Origin: Xanthomonas melonis
Lineage (GTDB): Bacteria > Pseudomonadota > Gammaproteobacteria > Xanthomonadales > Xanthomonadaceae
Direction of reading: 5' to 3'
Assembly: GCF_020783655.1 (NCBI RefSeq)
Contig: NZ_JAJGQH010000013.1
Coordinates: forward strand, 1-64,000
Length of the DNA stretch: 64,000 bases
Shown one piece after another: positions 9,328 through 18,733 of the stretch. A program made the position numbers and the translations under genes. The notes beneath the pieces were generated by a model. It did not search any database, was not told where the DNA came from, and saw only the letters and a program-made list of their open reading frames with translations. Each line of letters starts with the position of its first letter. The first letter of the stretch is position 1.

Positions 9328-9546
9328 TCAGCGACCGACGCCGTGCGGTTTGATCCAGCCTGTGTAGATGCCGATGATCACGATGGCGATCAGGGCGACC
9401 GATAAGCCGATGCGCCAGGTGAGTGCGTTGACGGTGCGTTTGGTCTGGCCGCGGTCGGTGAGCAGGTAGTAGAGGCCGGCACCCAGGTTCCACAGAATCA
9501 CGATCAGGAAGGCGACAATCAGCAGCGTCTTGAGCGAATCGTTCAC
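9328..9546 (-). CDS. DUF2909 twin-transmembrane protein
   Basis: A 72-residue protein made almost wholly of two hydrophobic helices (LKTLLIVAFLIVILWNLGAG and GLSVALIAIVIIGIYTGWI) joined by a short polar loop TDRGQTKRTVNALTWR. This is the pattern of the DUF2909 family, commonly found next to SURF1 in gammaproteobacterial oxidase clusters. The start is a GTG at 9546; no in-frame ATG gives a better start. It is the only reverse-strand gene in the oxidase block, divergent from SURF1 with 60 bases between the starts. Function unknown, oxidase-related by position. Confidence 0.75.
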   Translation of the reverse strand: MNDSLKTLLIVAFLIVILWNLGAGLYYLLTDRGQTKRTVNALTWRIGLSVALIAIVIIGIYTGWIKPHGVGR

Positions 9547-9606
9547 AGCAGCCCCGGTGGTCGTCGGCGTGATCGTCGCATTGCACGCCTTTTCGCGTCG
9601 TTTGTC

Positions 9607-10332
9607 ATGATGCGCAAGCACACGATGGTGTTCGGGTGGGCGCTGGCGCTGCTGGTGAGCGCGGGGTTTGCGGCGCTGGGGCAGTGGCAGCTGCAGCGCA
9701 TGCACAGCAAGGAAGCGCTGCTGGAACGCGCGGCGCATGTGCGGGAGAGGCCGTTGACCCTGGTGCAGGCCCTGGCCAGCCCGCAAGCGTTGAGCTGGGT
9801 CAACGGCCGGGTGCGCTTTCTGCCACAACAGGTCCTGCTGGACAACCAGCTGCATGATGGGCGTGCCGGTGTGCGTGTCTATCAACTCGCCGCGGTCGAG
9901 GGGCTACCGCAGACGCTATTGGTCGATCTTGGCTGGCTGCCATTGCCGGCCAATCGGCAATTGCCCACCCTGGCGGCGCTGGGTGGTACGCGCGCGGTGC
10001 AGGGTTTGCTGAGCGCGCCGCCATCGGCGGGGCTGGCGATCGGTCCTGCGCTGGCGCCCACTGCCGCTGCGACCACCTGGCTGGCCACCCGCCTGGATCC
10101 CGCGGCGGTGCGCGAGACGCTGGGCAGGCGCGACATTTCGTCGCAGGTGCTGCGGCTGGATCCGGCGGTGCCGGTGGGCTATGCACGCGATCTGCAGATG
10201 CTGCCGAACACGCTGCCACCCGCGCGGCACTTGGGTTATGCGGTGCAGTGGTTCGGGCTGGCGATCGCGGTATTGACCACCGCGGGACTGCTGACCTGGC
10301 GTGCGCGGCGTCGCCGTCGACGCGGGCACTGA
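9607..10332 (+). CDS. SURF1 family oxidase assembly protein
   Basis: A 241-residue protein with the SURF1 layout: an N-terminal transmembrane helix (about 10-25) followed by LGQWQLQRMHSKEALLERA, a large periplasmic domain with LVDLGWLP, and a C-terminal helix (about 212-230, YAVQWFGLAIAVLTTAGLL) before a very basic tail. SURF1 proteins help insert heme a into subunit I. It starts a second block of plus-strand assembly genes that runs through ctaB. Confidence 0.93.
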   Translation: MMRKHTMVFGWALALLVSAGFAALGQWQLQRMHSKEALLERAAHVRERPLTLVQALASPQALSWVNGRVRFLPQQVLLDNQLHDGRAGVRVYQLAAVEGLPQTLLVDLGWLPLPANRQLPTLAALGGTRAVQGLLSAPPSAGLAIGPALAPTAAATTWLATRLDPAAVRETLGRRDISSQVLRLDPAVPVGYARDLQMLPNTLPPARHLGYAVQWFGLAIAVLTTAGLLTWRARRRRRRGH

Positions 10333-10359
10333 CGCCTGCGGCATGAGAAAATCGCCGGC

Positions 10360-10935
10360 ATGACTTCCTCTTCACCGGCCACGCCGCACGCGGTCAAACG
10401 CGGCCGCAGAATGCTGATTGCCCTGGCGGCGCTGTTCTTCGGCTCGATGCTGTTGGCCGGGGTGCTGCGCTTCTCTGGATGGCAGCCGGCGTCGATGCGC
10501 AACAACGGCGAGCTGCTGAAGCCGCCTGCCGATTTGCGTGCGCTGGTGCCGGTGCGTGCAAACGGGCAGCCGTATGCGTGGTCGCCGAGCGATCGCGTCT
10601 GGCGCATCGCGGTGGCGCCGCCGACCGACTGTACGCGACAGTGCGTGGCACTGGCAGCAGAACTGGATAAGGTGTGGCAACTGCTCGGGCATCGTGCCGA
10701 CAAGGTAGAGGTGCTGTGGGTCGGTGCGCCGCCATCCGGGCTGCCGCCAATGCCGGAATTGCGCGTGCTGCGCGACGATGCCCGCCTGCGCCAGGCATTG
10801 CCGCGTGCCACCGATACGGCTGGTGTGCCCGTGTATGTGATCGATCCCAATGGCTTCGTGATCCTACGCTATGCCCCGGGCTTCGACCCGGCCGGCTTGC
10901 GCTCGGATCTGGTCAAGCTGTTGAAGCTGATGTGA
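10360..10935 (+). CDS. Predicted oxidase-cluster thioredoxin-fold (SCO-like) membrane protein
   Basis: A 191-residue protein with one N-terminal transmembrane helix (about residues 18-40) and a soluble domain. The sequence DCTRQC at about residue 90 gives a Cys-x3-Cys pair followed by an amphipathic helix, and VPVYVIDPNGFVILRYAPG near the end is typical of the last strands of SCO/thioredoxin folds. SCO proteins use Cys-x3-Cys to carry copper to CuA, so a copper or thiol role in oxidase assembly is likely, but the similarity is partial and I do not see the usual downstream His clearly. It is encoded between SURF1 and ctaA. Confidence 0.7.
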   Translation: MTSSSPATPHAVKRGRRMLIALAALFFGSMLLAGVLRFSGWQPASMRNNGELLKPPADLRALVPVRANGQPYAWSPSDRVWRIAVAPPTDCTRQCVALAAELDKVWQLLGHRADKVEVLWVGAPPSGLPPMPELRVLRDDARLRQALPRATDTAGVPVYVIDPNGFVILRYAPGFDPAGLRSDLVKLLKLM

Positions 10936-10945
10936 GCCCGTTTCG

Positions 10946-12109
10946 ATGAATCTGTTTGCGCCACCGGCATTGTTCCGCCACTTCCACCGCATGGCCTGGC
11001 TGGCGGCCTTGTTCACCGCGAGCACGATCCTGTTCGGCTCGTTCGTGCGCCTGTCCGATGCCGGCATGAGCTGCCCGGACTGGCCGACCTGCTACGGCCG
11101 GGTGACCTGGCCGCAGAGCAACGACGAGGCCAACACGCATGTGGCCAGCAAGATCCGTCCGCTGGAGTCGCACAAGGCCTGGCGGGAACAGGTGCACCGC
11201 TTCCTGGCCGGGGCGCTGGGTGTCGAGGTACTGGTGTTGTCGTTGCTGGCGGTGCGTCGCCGCCGCATGGGCATTGCGCAGGTGATCTCGGCCGCAGCGC
11301 TGGTGGCGTTGTCGATTCCTCTGTACATGTCCGGCTGGCACACCGTGGCCTTCGGAGTGGCGATCGCCGGTGAGGCCATCCTGCTGCTGGCGGCATTGCG
11401 CTGGAGCAATATCGACCTGGCACGCGCGGCGGTGTTGACGCTGGCGGTCGTGATCTTCCAGGCCTTGTTGGGCATGTGGACAGTGACGCTGCTGCTCAAG
11501 CCCATCGTGGTGATGGGGCACCTGCTGGGCGGCATGTTGATGTTCTCGCTGCTGGTGTGGATGGCCTGGCGCGCGACGCATCTGCCGATCACCCTGGCCG
11601 ACGCATCGCGGCTGAAATGGCTGTTGCGCCTGGGCGTGGCGGTGCTGGGCCTGCAGATCGCGCTGGGCGGCTGGGTCAGCGCCAACTATGCCGCGCTGGC
11701 CTGTGGTGGCGGCAGCTGGTCGGTCGACAACTTCCCGCGCTGTGTCAGCCAGTGGTGGCCGCCACACGACTTCCGCGAGGGCTTCACGCTGTGGCGCGGT
11801 ATCGGCGTGGATTACGAAGGTGGGGTGCTCGATGGCGCGGCGCGTATCGCCATCCAGATGGCGCACCGCTTGTGGGCGATCGCGACCGCGTTGTACCTGT
11901 GGTGGCTGGCTTGGCGGCTTTCGCGCTCGCCGGGCATGCGGGTGTGGGCAGGCGCGCTGGCGGTGCTGGTGGCCGTGCAGGTGACGCTGGGCATGCTCAA
12001 CGTGAAGCTGGCGCTGCCGCTGGAGGTTTCGGTCATGCACAACGGCGGCGCAGTGGCGTTGCTGTTCGTGCTGGTCTCGTTGCTGGCGCGGCTGCGCGCG
12101 CCGGAGTGA
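10946..12109 (+). CDS. ctaA: Heme A synthase (COX15/CtaA family)
   Basis: A 387-residue membrane protein with about eight helices that oxidises heme O to heme A. Family features are the N-terminal [20 protein letters not shown], the [10 protein letters not shown] histidine segment, a glycine/trp-rich [17 protein letters not shown] segment carrying a Cys, and a second-half MAHRLWAI histidine. The start ATG at 10946 lies ten bases after the previous stop. It stops two bases before ctaB, so the two heme-modification enzymes are almost certainly co-translated. Confidence 0.95.
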   Translation: MNLFAPPALFRHFHRMAWLAALFTASTILFGSFVRLSDAGMSCPDWPTCYGRVTWPQSNDEANTHVASKIRPLESHKAWREQVHRFLAGALGVEVLVLSLLAVRRRRMGIAQVISAAALVALSIPLYMSGWHTVAFGVAIAGEAILLLAALRWSNIDLARAAVLTLAVVIFQALLGMWTVTLLLKPIVVMGHLLGGMLMFSLLVWMAWRATHLPITLADASRLKWLLRLGVAVLGLQIALGGWVSANYAALACGGGSWSVDNFPRCVSQWWPPHDFREGFTLWRGIGVDYEGGVLDGAARIAIQMAHRLWAIATALYLWWLAWRLSRSPGMRVWAGALAVLVAVQVTLGMLNVKLALPLEVSVMHNGGAVALLFVLVSLLARLRAPE

Positions 12110-12111
12110 GC

Positions 12112-13008
12112 ATGGCCGTCAGCGCACGCGATTACTGGGATCTGACCAAACCCAAGGTGGTGGCACTGATCGTGTTCACCGCGTTGGTGGGCATGTTCCT
12201 GGCCATTCCCGGCATGCCGACCTGGGTGCAGGTACGCACCGGTGCACTCGGGTTCCTGGGAATCTGGCTGGCCGCCTCGGCGGCTGCGGCGATCAATCAA
12301 TTGCTCGATGCCAAGATCGACGCACAGATGGCGCGCACCTCGTGGCGACCGTTGGTGGTGGGCAAGGTGCGGCCATGGCAGGTGCTGGTGTTTGCCAGCG
12401 CGCTGATCGTGATCTCCATGACCATCCTGGTGGTCTGGGTCAATGTCATCACCGCAGTGCTCACGTTCGCCTCGTTGATCGGTTATGCGGTGATCTACAC
12501 CGTCTACCTGAAGCGTGCGACCTCGCAGAACATCGTGATCGGCGGCCTGGCCGGCGCCACGCCGCCGATGCTGGGCTGGGCCGCGGTGACCGGGTTGCCG
12601 ACCAGCGCCGACTGGGTCAATGCCTCGCTGCTGGTGCTGATCATCTTCATCTGGACGCCGCCGCATTTCTGGGCGCTGGCGATCTTCCGTCGCGCCGACT
12701 ACGCCAAGGCGGCGATCCCGATGTTGCCGGTGACCCACGGCGTGCCGCATACGCGCAAGCAGATCCTTGCGTACACGATCGCGCTGGCGATCGTGACCCT
12801 GCTGCCGGTGGCTGTGGGCATGAGCGGGGTGTTCTACCTGGGCGGCGCGCTGGTCCTGAACGCGGTGTTCCTCTGGTATGCATGGCGCATGCTCGACCCG
12901 CCGGACGAGCTGTTCTCGATGAAGATGTTCGGTTACTCCATCGTCTATCTGATGGCGTTGTTCGCATTCCTGATGGTGGATCACCTGTTGCTGCCCTGGG
13001 TGCGCTAG
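12112..13008 (+). CDS. ctaB: Protoheme IX farnesyltransferase (heme O synthase)
   Basis: A 298-residue UbiA-family prenyltransferase that adds a farnesyl group to heme B to give heme O, the substrate of CtaA. The first Asp-rich motif is [15 protein letters not shown] and the second conserved segment is [35 protein letters not shown] is the conserved N-terminus. Nine transmembrane helices are expected. The true start is the ATG at 12112; the open frame extends much further upstream over ctaA but that extension is not coding. It is the last gene of the oxidase group, followed by a GC hairpin. Confidence 0.96.
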   Translation: MAVSARDYWDLTKPKVVALIVFTALVGMFLAIPGMPTWVQVRTGALGFLGIWLAASAAAAINQLLDAKIDAQMARTSWRPLVVGKVRPWQVLVFASALIVISMTILVVWVNVITAVLTFASLIGYAVIYTVYLKRATSQNIVIGGLAGATPPMLGWAAVTGLPTSADWVNASLLVLIIFIWTPPHFWALAIFRRADYAKAAIPMLPVTHGVPHTRKQILAYTIALAIVTLLPVAVGMSGVFYLGGALVLNAVFLWYAWRMLDPPDELFSMKMFGYSIVYLMALFAFLMVDHLLLPWVR

Positions 13009-13037
13009 CGGCGCCGAACGCCATGTGCCGGCGCCGC
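13008..13037. terminator. GC hairpin at the end of the oxidase operon
   Basis: GCGGCGCCG (13008-13016) and CGGCGCCGC (13029-13037) are perfect inverted arms overlapping the ctaB stop codon. There is no T-run on either strand, so it is a transcript-end or RNA-stability structure rather than a classic terminator. It lies between convergent genes. Confidence 0.5.
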
Positions 13038-13058
13038 ATGCAACCAGATTGCGCAGGC

Positions 13059-14630
13059 TCAACTCAACCAGCTTGCGCAGTCGCTGGGCTGCATGTCCTT
13101 GCAGCCGGACCTTGCTTTCTGCTGCAGTCGGGTCAGCACCGCGCCGCCTTCCGGACGATGCTGCTCGCTCCATGCCTTGAGCTTTTTGCCGAACTCGGTG
13201 AAGTCCGCGCGATAGCGTTTGCGATAACTGTCTGGCTGCGCGTTCACGACATCGATGACCTGGCCGGCAGCGGCTTCGATGTCGGCTGCATCGCCGGGGC
13301 GGAGCCGGATCAACGCCTCGATGTACGGTACGGCCGCCTGCAGGCGGGCGATCTCGCCTTGCGCGCTTTCGTATTTTTTCCTGTACCAGGACAGCGTGGT
13401 CTTGGGGTCGCCACGTCGTTCGGCCAGTTCGGCCAGATCAAACATGTAGTGAGACGGCGTCTTGCTGCGAGGCAGTTCTGCCAGCAACAATTGCTCGGCA
13501 CCGCTGTGGTCTTGGATCTCGCCCAGGATCGATGCCGCATTATCGATGACGACAAGGCGCTCTTCATCGCTCACAGGCTGATCGGTGGCCCATTGCACGC
13601 GTCGATGGACCAGCTCGACCACCTCCTTGGGGAGCGGCGGACTGTCCGGTTTGCCCTCGGCGGGCTGGCCCTGGGCCAGACGAGCAAGTGCGATATGTGA
13701 GTAGACGGTGTCCAGCCGGTCGAGAAGTGGCAGGGTGGGATCGGCGTAGGCCTTGTCCAGCGCTTGCAACAGGGCCTTGGAGGATCTGCTCCGTTCGGCC
13801 GTGTCGCTGCTGACGGCCATGACCAGACGGTCGGCGATCACGTTGACCGTTCCTAGATTGCGGTGCAGTTCTGTCGGATCGGTGAGCAGCGCGTCCAGCA
13901 GTCCGCGATACACCGGTTCGCCCGGGGTGGGGTTCTTCGCAAAGTGGAGCGTCAGCAGCGCAAACCGGTGCTGCAGAGCAGGGCTCGGCGCGGCCTCGCT
14001 CAGTTGGGTAAGGACCTTGGCTTTGTCCTTGTCCTTGACCATCTGTGCGTCGACGAACCAATCGTAGTTGCTGAGCACCTCCCAGTCCTCGGCAGTGAGC
14101 TCCCGCGGCGTGTGCAGTGCCTTATCCAGCAGTTGCTTGGCCGAGCCGGTGCTCTTTGCTGCGGCGCTCAGCGCAGCGACCAGATGTGCGCTGCTGTCGA
14201 TGCCGGACAGGCGGGTGATCTCGCTGCGGTCCGGGCGCAGCAGAATGATTGTGGGATAGCCCCTGATACCGAAGCGATCGCCCCAGATGTGCGCCTCTTC
14301 CAGGTCGCCATCCAGATGCACGGCGATGAACTGCTGCGTGCTTGCGATGAAGGCCGGATCCTTGAACACGGTGGCCTTGAGCACATTGCAGGGGTGGCAC
14401 CAGACCGCTCCCCAATACAGCAGCAGCGGCTTGCCGCTCTGTTTGGCTTGGTCGAAGGCGGCGTCGATATCGCCTTCGCGCCAGGCGATACCGGGCGCGG
14501 CAGCAAGTGCGGTCGCCTTCGGCTGCGCCGGCACGGCGGGTGTAGCCGGTTTATCGCAGCCGCTCAGCGTCGCGAGTGTCGCCAGCAGCGCGAACACGCA
14601 TGGAACAGAACGTCGGGTGGACAACGTCAT
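13059..14630 (-). CDS. Thioredoxin-fold lipoprotein with long helical C-terminal region
   Basis: About 523 residues. The N-terminus is a lipoprotein signal ending at the lipobox TLSGC, so the protein should be anchored in an outer or inner membrane facing the periplasm. A thioredoxin-like domain follows (GKPLLLYWGAVWCHPCNVLK, with redox motif CHPC, and RGYPTIILLRPD with the cis-Pro). The remaining ~350 residues are Ala/Leu-rich and helical, resembling TPR-like repeats, with no named domain. A periplasmic disulfide reductase or protein-folding role is plausible. An ATG four codons upstream (14642) is an equally possible start; earlier in-frame starts lack a signal peptide. Confidence 0.75.
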   Translation of the reverse strand: MTLSTRRSVPCVFALLATLATLSGCDKPATPAVPAQPKATALAAAPGIAWREGDIDAAFDQAKQSGKPLLLYWGAVWCHPCNVLKATVFKDPAFIASTQQFIAVHLDGDLEEAHIWGDRFGIRGYPTIILLRPDRSEITRLSGIDSSAHLVAALSAAAKSTGSAKQLLDKALHTPRELTAEDWEVLSNYDWFVDAQMVKDKDKAKVLTQLSEAAPSPALQHRFALLTLHFAKNPTPGEPVYRGLLDALLTDPTELHRNLGTVNVIADRLVMAVSSDTAERSRSSKALLQALDKAYADPTLPLLDRLDTVYSHIALARLAQGQPAEGKPDSPPLPKEVVELVHRRVQWATDQPVSDEERLVVIDNAASILGEIQDHSGAEQLLLAELPRSKTPSHYMFDLAELAERRGDPKTTLSWYRKKYESAQGEIARLQAAVPYIEALIRLRPGDAADIEAAAGQVIDVVNAQPDSYRKRYRADFTEFGKKLKAWSEQHRPEGGAVLTRLQQKARSGCKDMQPSDCASWLS

Positions 14631-14812
14631 GACAATCACCATGGAGGGCAGCAGGGGAGTGAGCGCTCCATCACATCGCCTTGCACCGGCGTATGGCTCG
14701 TCAGTACCGTTGTATCCCTGCTCGCGCTCGGCGGACGCAGGCAATGCGAATCGGTGTCACCCCCAGCGCAGCAGCCCGCAGGTTGTGCTGCGTGCGGTGC
14801 GCGGGCATGGAG

Positions 14813-15814
14813 TCAATGCTGCCCGCCATCCGGCTGCGGGTCGGCTGCTGTGGTGCGTGCGTAGCGTGCCGCCACGACGGCGCAGACGATCAGCTGCAGT
14901 TGGTGGTACAGCATGATCGGCAACACGATCGCGCCAAGGCCACCGCCTGCGAACATCACCTTGGCCATCGGAATGCCGGTGGCCAGGCTCTTCTTCGAAC
15001 CGCAGAAGACGATGGCGATCTCGTCGGCACGGCTGAAGCGCAGGCGCCGTGCCAGAAACACGATCGATGTCATCGCCACTGCGAGCAACGCAGCCGCGAC
15101 CCCCAGCACTGCGAGCAGCGCCGGCAGCGGGGTCTGTTGCCACAGGCCTTCGTTCACCGAGGCGCTGAAGGCGGTATAGACCACCAGCAGGATGGTGCCC
15201 TGATCGGTATAGCGCAGCACCGCGCGATGCCGCTCGACCCAGCCGCCGATCCATGGACGCAGGAAATGGCCGGCCAGGAACGGAACCAGCAATTGCAGCA
15301 GGATCTTGCCGATCGCGTCGGCCGGATGCGCCATCGCGCCCTGGCTGCCGACCATTGCGCCCATCAGCAATGGGGTGAAGAACACACCCAGCAGACTGGA
15401 AAGCGATGCGGCGCAGACCGCTGCCGGGACGTTGCCGCGCGCCATCGAGGTGAAGGCGATCGAAGACTGCACCGTGGACGGCAGCGCGCACAGGAACAGC
15501 ACTCCGACATACAGCTGCGGCGTCAGTGCGAGATGGGCCAGTGGCCGGAACAGCAGCCCGAGCAACGGAAACAGCACGAACGTACAGGCCAGGATCACCA
15601 GGTGCAGCCGCCAATGCAGCGCGCCGGCCTTGACCGCTTCGCGCGAGAGCCGCGCGCCATGCAGGAAGAACAGCGCCGCGATCGCCACGTCGGTGACATC
15701 GTCCATGATCCCGGCGGCCGAGCCCCGGACCGGCAGCAGCGAGGCGAGCGTGACCGTGCACAGCAGCGCGAGGGTGAAAGGATCTATGCGCAACCGCGCC
15801 AGCAGCTTCTTCAT
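14813..15814 (-). CDS. SBF-like (YfeH family) transporter
   Basis: A 333-residue membrane protein with about ten helices belonging to the bile acid:sodium symporter-like CPA group (YfeH type). Recognisable stretches are VAIAALFFLHGARLSREA in the second helix region, LFLCALPSTVQSSIAFTSMA, and FCGSKKSLATGIPMAKVMF, the conserved re-entrant motif. Substrate is unknown; family members are proposed to move organic anions with sodium. The ATG at 15814 starts the family N-terminus MKKLLARLRIDPF; an upstream in-frame ATG (15862) would add sixteen unlike residues. Confidence 0.88.
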   Translation of the reverse strand: MKKLLARLRIDPFTLALLCTVTLASLLPVRGSAAGIMDDVTDVAIAALFFLHGARLSREAVKAGALHWRLHLVILACTFVLFPLLGLLFRPLAHLALTPQLYVGVLFLCALPSTVQSSIAFTSMARGNVPAAVCAASLSSLLGVFFTPLLMGAMVGSQGAMAHPADAIGKILLQLLVPFLAGHFLRPWIGGWVERHRAVLRYTDQGTILLVVYTAFSASVNEGLWQQTPLPALLAVLGVAAALLAVAMTSIVFLARRLRFSRADEIAIVFCGSKKSLATGIPMAKVMFAGGGLGAIVLPIMLYHQLQLIVCAVVAARYARTTAADPQPDGGQH

Positions 15815-15885
15815 GATGTGATGAGGGCAAGGAAACGCCTGGGATACCTCAGCTATTCTCACACGACTCCGCAGAAAGGACTGCC

Positions 15886-16863
15886 TTGAACGTGCTTCCT
15901 TCCCTCGCTCTGCAGACGCTGGCGCTCAATACTGCGAAAAAGTTTCGCGACGACTATCTGGTGATGAGTCGGCACGCGTTCGGTGACCAGGAGCAACGCA
16001 ATGGCCTTGTGCACGCGGGGGAGTTCGGCATGTATCGAGAGCAACTGCTGCGGACGCTGCTGGGTTGCCACCTGCCTGCGCGCCTGTCCATCGGAAGTGG
16101 CTTCCTGAGTGCCCCGCAGCAGCACAGCAGTACCCAATGCGATATCGTCATCTATGACCGCGATGCGACGCCCAGCCTTGATCTGGTCGGCGGAAGGACG
16201 TTCTTTCCGACCGAGACCTGTGCTGCGGTGGGCGAGGTCAAGTCCACATTATCGGTCGCGGCACTGGGCGAGGCGCTGGAAAAACTCGGCGAAACGAAGA
16301 GATTGCGAGCGGCACAGTGTCCGCCCGGTCTGCCCGTCTCGCCGGTCGAAGCGGTCTTCTCCTTGTGGGACGGGGCCGCGTCGGACGACCTCACACCACA
16401 GTCGCTCGATCTCCATCGGCAGCGCTTGTTCCAGCCGCAGTTGGTCGAGCAGCAGAATCTGGTGACGTTCCTGGTCTGCGAGCGGATCCAATGGCGCAAA
16501 GGCGAAGAGCCGGGAAGTGAGGGATTCCACAGGTCGCTTGCCCGTCTGTATCCGCCTTCGAGCGCGTCCCTCTATCTGCGGCACAATCTGTTGCTCAGCC
16601 TGGAGGACGGCTTTCTCGCCTACGCTGCCTCTTCTGCAGGCGACGAAGGCGCGCCGCGTCGCCTGCCGTATCCGTTCCCGCGTCGAGGAAACATCGATTG
16701 TGGCTGGCGTTGGCTCCCGGCCAGCGACGACGCGCTGCACATTCTCATGTTCGCCACCGAATGCGCACTGGCGGCTTCGCGCACCTGGATCTACGAGTTT
16801 CTTTCGCCGGCACATCTGCAGGACAGTCTTCCCCTCAGCTTTGACTACATTCCATTGAGCTGA
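15886..16863 (+). CDS. DUF6602 protein, putative PD-(D/E)XK nuclease
   Basis: A 325-residue protein starting at a TTG (15886) preceded by a good Shine-Dalgarno AAAGGA. The N-terminal 120 residues carry the DUF6602 pattern: GEFGMYREQLLRTLLG, LPARLSIGSGFL, STQCDIVIYD, and ETCAAVGEVKSTLSVAAL. The Asp of CDIVIYD and the Glu-x-Lys of GEVKS have the spacing of a PD-(D/E)XK nuclease core, so metal-dependent DNA cleavage is inferred. Related proteins are found among restriction and defence genes, but this one stands alone between a transporter and dnaG, and no methylase or helicase partner is visible. The C-terminal 200 residues are unassigned. Confidence 0.75.
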   Translation: MNVLPSLALQTLALNTAKKFRDDYLVMSRHAFGDQEQRNGLVHAGEFGMYREQLLRTLLGCHLPARLSIGSGFLSAPQQHSSTQCDIVIYDRDATPSLDLVGGRTFFPTETCAAVGEVKSTLSVAALGEALEKLGETKRLRAAQCPPGLPVSPVEAVFSLWDGAASDDLTPQSLDLHRQRLFQPQLVEQQNLVTFLVCERIQWRKGEEPGSEGFHRSLARLYPPSSASLYLRHNLLLSLEDGFLAYAASSAGDEGAPRRLPYPFPRRGNIDCGWRWLPASDDALHILMFATECALAASRTWIYEFLSPAHLQDSLPLSFDYIPLS

Positions 16864-16883
16864 TCCATCGCCGGCGGTGGCGC

Positions 16884-18641
16884 TCAATGCAGCGCCGCTC
16901 GCGCCTTGAGCAGCTCGCGCAGCTCGTACTTGTCGGTGTCGTCCAGGCCTTGCGCGCGCTGCTTGGCCTGCAATTCCTCCAGGCGTTGCTGCAGCAGTTG
17001 CTTTTCCAATTGGGCAATGGCGTCGTGCAATTCCATGGCCCAGCTCTGCTCGTTGCCAGGCATCGCCTGCGCGGCGAGCTTCTGCAAGGCGGCCTGCTCG
17101 TCGCGTTCGGCGAAGTGTTCCAGCAACGCGCCGGTGCTGATTTCCGGGCGCTGCTGCACGAGGTCCAGCAACTCGATCAACAGCTCCACGCCGGGCAGGC
17201 GCAGCCCGGCCAGATCGTGATGGCGGTCCAGGCCCATGGCCAGCGAGGGTTGCTGCAGCAGGATCGCGATCGAGGCGCGCACCAGGCTGCGCCGCTGCAC
17301 CGGCGCGCCCACACGCGCGGGCACACGCGCCTGGGGCGAGGCGCCCTGACCAGGCGAACTGGGCGAGGCGCCGACGCCGGTCATGCGTGCCAGTTCCTGC
17401 CGCATCAGATCGCCGAACGCACCGTCGGGAATCTGCGCCAGCATCGGGCGTGCGCGCTCGGCCAGGCGTGCCTTGCCATCGAGCGTATGCAGGTTGATCT
17501 GCCGCGACATCTCGTCGAAGAAGAACTGCGACAGCGGAGTGGCCTGTTTCAGGCGCGCATCGAAGGCCTGCGCGCCTTCCTTGCGCACGATGGTGTCCGG
17601 GTCCTCACCATCGGGCAGGAACAGGAAGAAGGCCTGGCGACCATCTTTCATGCGCGGCAGCACCGACTCGAGTGCGCGCCAGCCGGCCTTGCGCCCGGCG
17701 TTGTCGCCGTCGAAACAGAAATACACGTCCGGTGCGTTACGGAACAGCAGCTCGGCATGTTCCGGCGTGGTTGCCGTGCCCAGTGTGGCCACCGCCTGGG
17801 TCACGCCGAACTGGAACAGCGAGACCACGTCCATGTAACCCTCCACCACGATCAGTCGCTCGATCTTCTGGTTGGCCTGGCGCACCTGCCACAGGCCGTA
17901 GAGTTCGCGCCCCTTGTGGAACAGCGCGGTTTCCGGCGAGTTGAGGTACTTCGGGCCCGGATCGCGGCCATCGGCCAGGGCGCCCAGGATGCGCCCGCCG
18001 AAGGCGATCACGCGGCCGCGGCGGTCGAAGATCGGGAACATCACCCGGTCGCGGAACTTGTCGTAGACATGGCCGCGGTCGTTCTTGGAAAACAGCCCGG
18101 CGCGTTCGAGCACGTTCAGGCGGCGCGCGTCGGTGCCCAGGGTGTCCTTCAATGCGCTGTAGCCATCGGGCGCATAACCGATCTGGAAGCGCGCGCGGTT
18201 GTCGGCGTCCACACCGCGCCCGTCCAGGTAGTCGCCAGCGCGCGGGTTGCCCGCGAGTTGGCGCTGGAAGAACTTGGTCGCCGCCTCCAGTGCCGAGTAC
18301 AGCTCGCGACTGTCGTCCTGCTGCTGCGGGCTGCGCTGCTGGGTGTCGCGCGGGATCTCCATGCCGGCGCGCTTGGCCAGCTCGTCGACCGCGTCGAGGA
18401 ACTCCAGGCGGTCGTAATTCATCAGGAAGCTGATCGCGGTGCCATGCGCGCCGCAGCCGAAGCAGTGATAGAACTGCTTGGTCGGCGAGACCGTGAACGA
18501 GGCCGAGCGCTCGTCGTGGAACGGGCAACGCGCCGAATACTCCTTGCCCTGGCGTTTGAGCGGCACCCGACCACCCACGACCTCGACGATGTCGGTACGT
18601 GCAAGCAGTTCGTCGATGAATGCGTCGGGGATGCGGGCCAT
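16884..18641 (-). CDS. dnaG: DNA primase
   Basis: A 585-residue primase that makes RNA primers at the replication fork. The N-terminal CHC2 zinc finger uses Cys39, His42, Cys60 and Cys63 (RCPFH and YHCFGCG). The TOPRIM catalytic core shows VVEGYMDVVSLFQFG and YFCFDGDNAGRKAGWRA, the metal-binding acidic residues. The C-terminal third is the helicase-binding domain that contacts DnaB. A Ser/Gly/Pro-rich linker is visible around residue 420-440. In many bacteria dnaG sits with rpsU in the macromolecular synthesis operon; here BrkB and yqeY genes lie between them on the same strand. Confidence 0.97.
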   Translation of the reverse strand: MARIPDAFIDELLARTDIVEVVGGRVPLKRQGKEYSARCPFHDERSASFTVSPTKQFYHCFGCGAHGTAISFLMNYDRLEFLDAVDELAKRAGMEIPRDTQQRSPQQQDDSRELYSALEAATKFFQRQLAGNPRAGDYLDGRGVDADNRARFQIGYAPDGYSALKDTLGTDARRLNVLERAGLFSKNDRGHVYDKFRDRVMFPIFDRRGRVIAFGGRILGALADGRDPGPKYLNSPETALFHKGRELYGLWQVRQANQKIERLIVVEGYMDVVSLFQFGVTQAVATLGTATTPEHAELLFRNAPDVYFCFDGDNAGRKAGWRALESVLPRMKDGRQAFFLFLPDGEDPDTIVRKEGAQAFDARLKQATPLSQFFFDEMSRQINLHTLDGKARLAERARPMLAQIPDGAFGDLMRQELARMTGVGASPSSPGQGASPQARVPARVGAPVQRRSLVRASIAILLQQPSLAMGLDRHHDLAGLRLPGVELLIELLDLVQQRPEISTGALLEHFAERDEQAALQKLAAQAMPGNEQSWAMELHDAIAQLEKQLLQQRLEELQAKQRAQGLDDTDKYELRELLKARAALH

Positions 18642-18733
18642 CCCACTAGGATATCCCAGCGGCCGGCGCCGGCCTGATTCAGGCGGCGCCGACGTCTGCG
18701 TTTCTCAAGTGCAGTGCACCTGGTCTGCGCGCG

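Noticed and set aside
15886..16863. Restriction-modification system
   Set aside because: Only a single nuclease-like protein; no methyltransferase or specificity gene in either direction.
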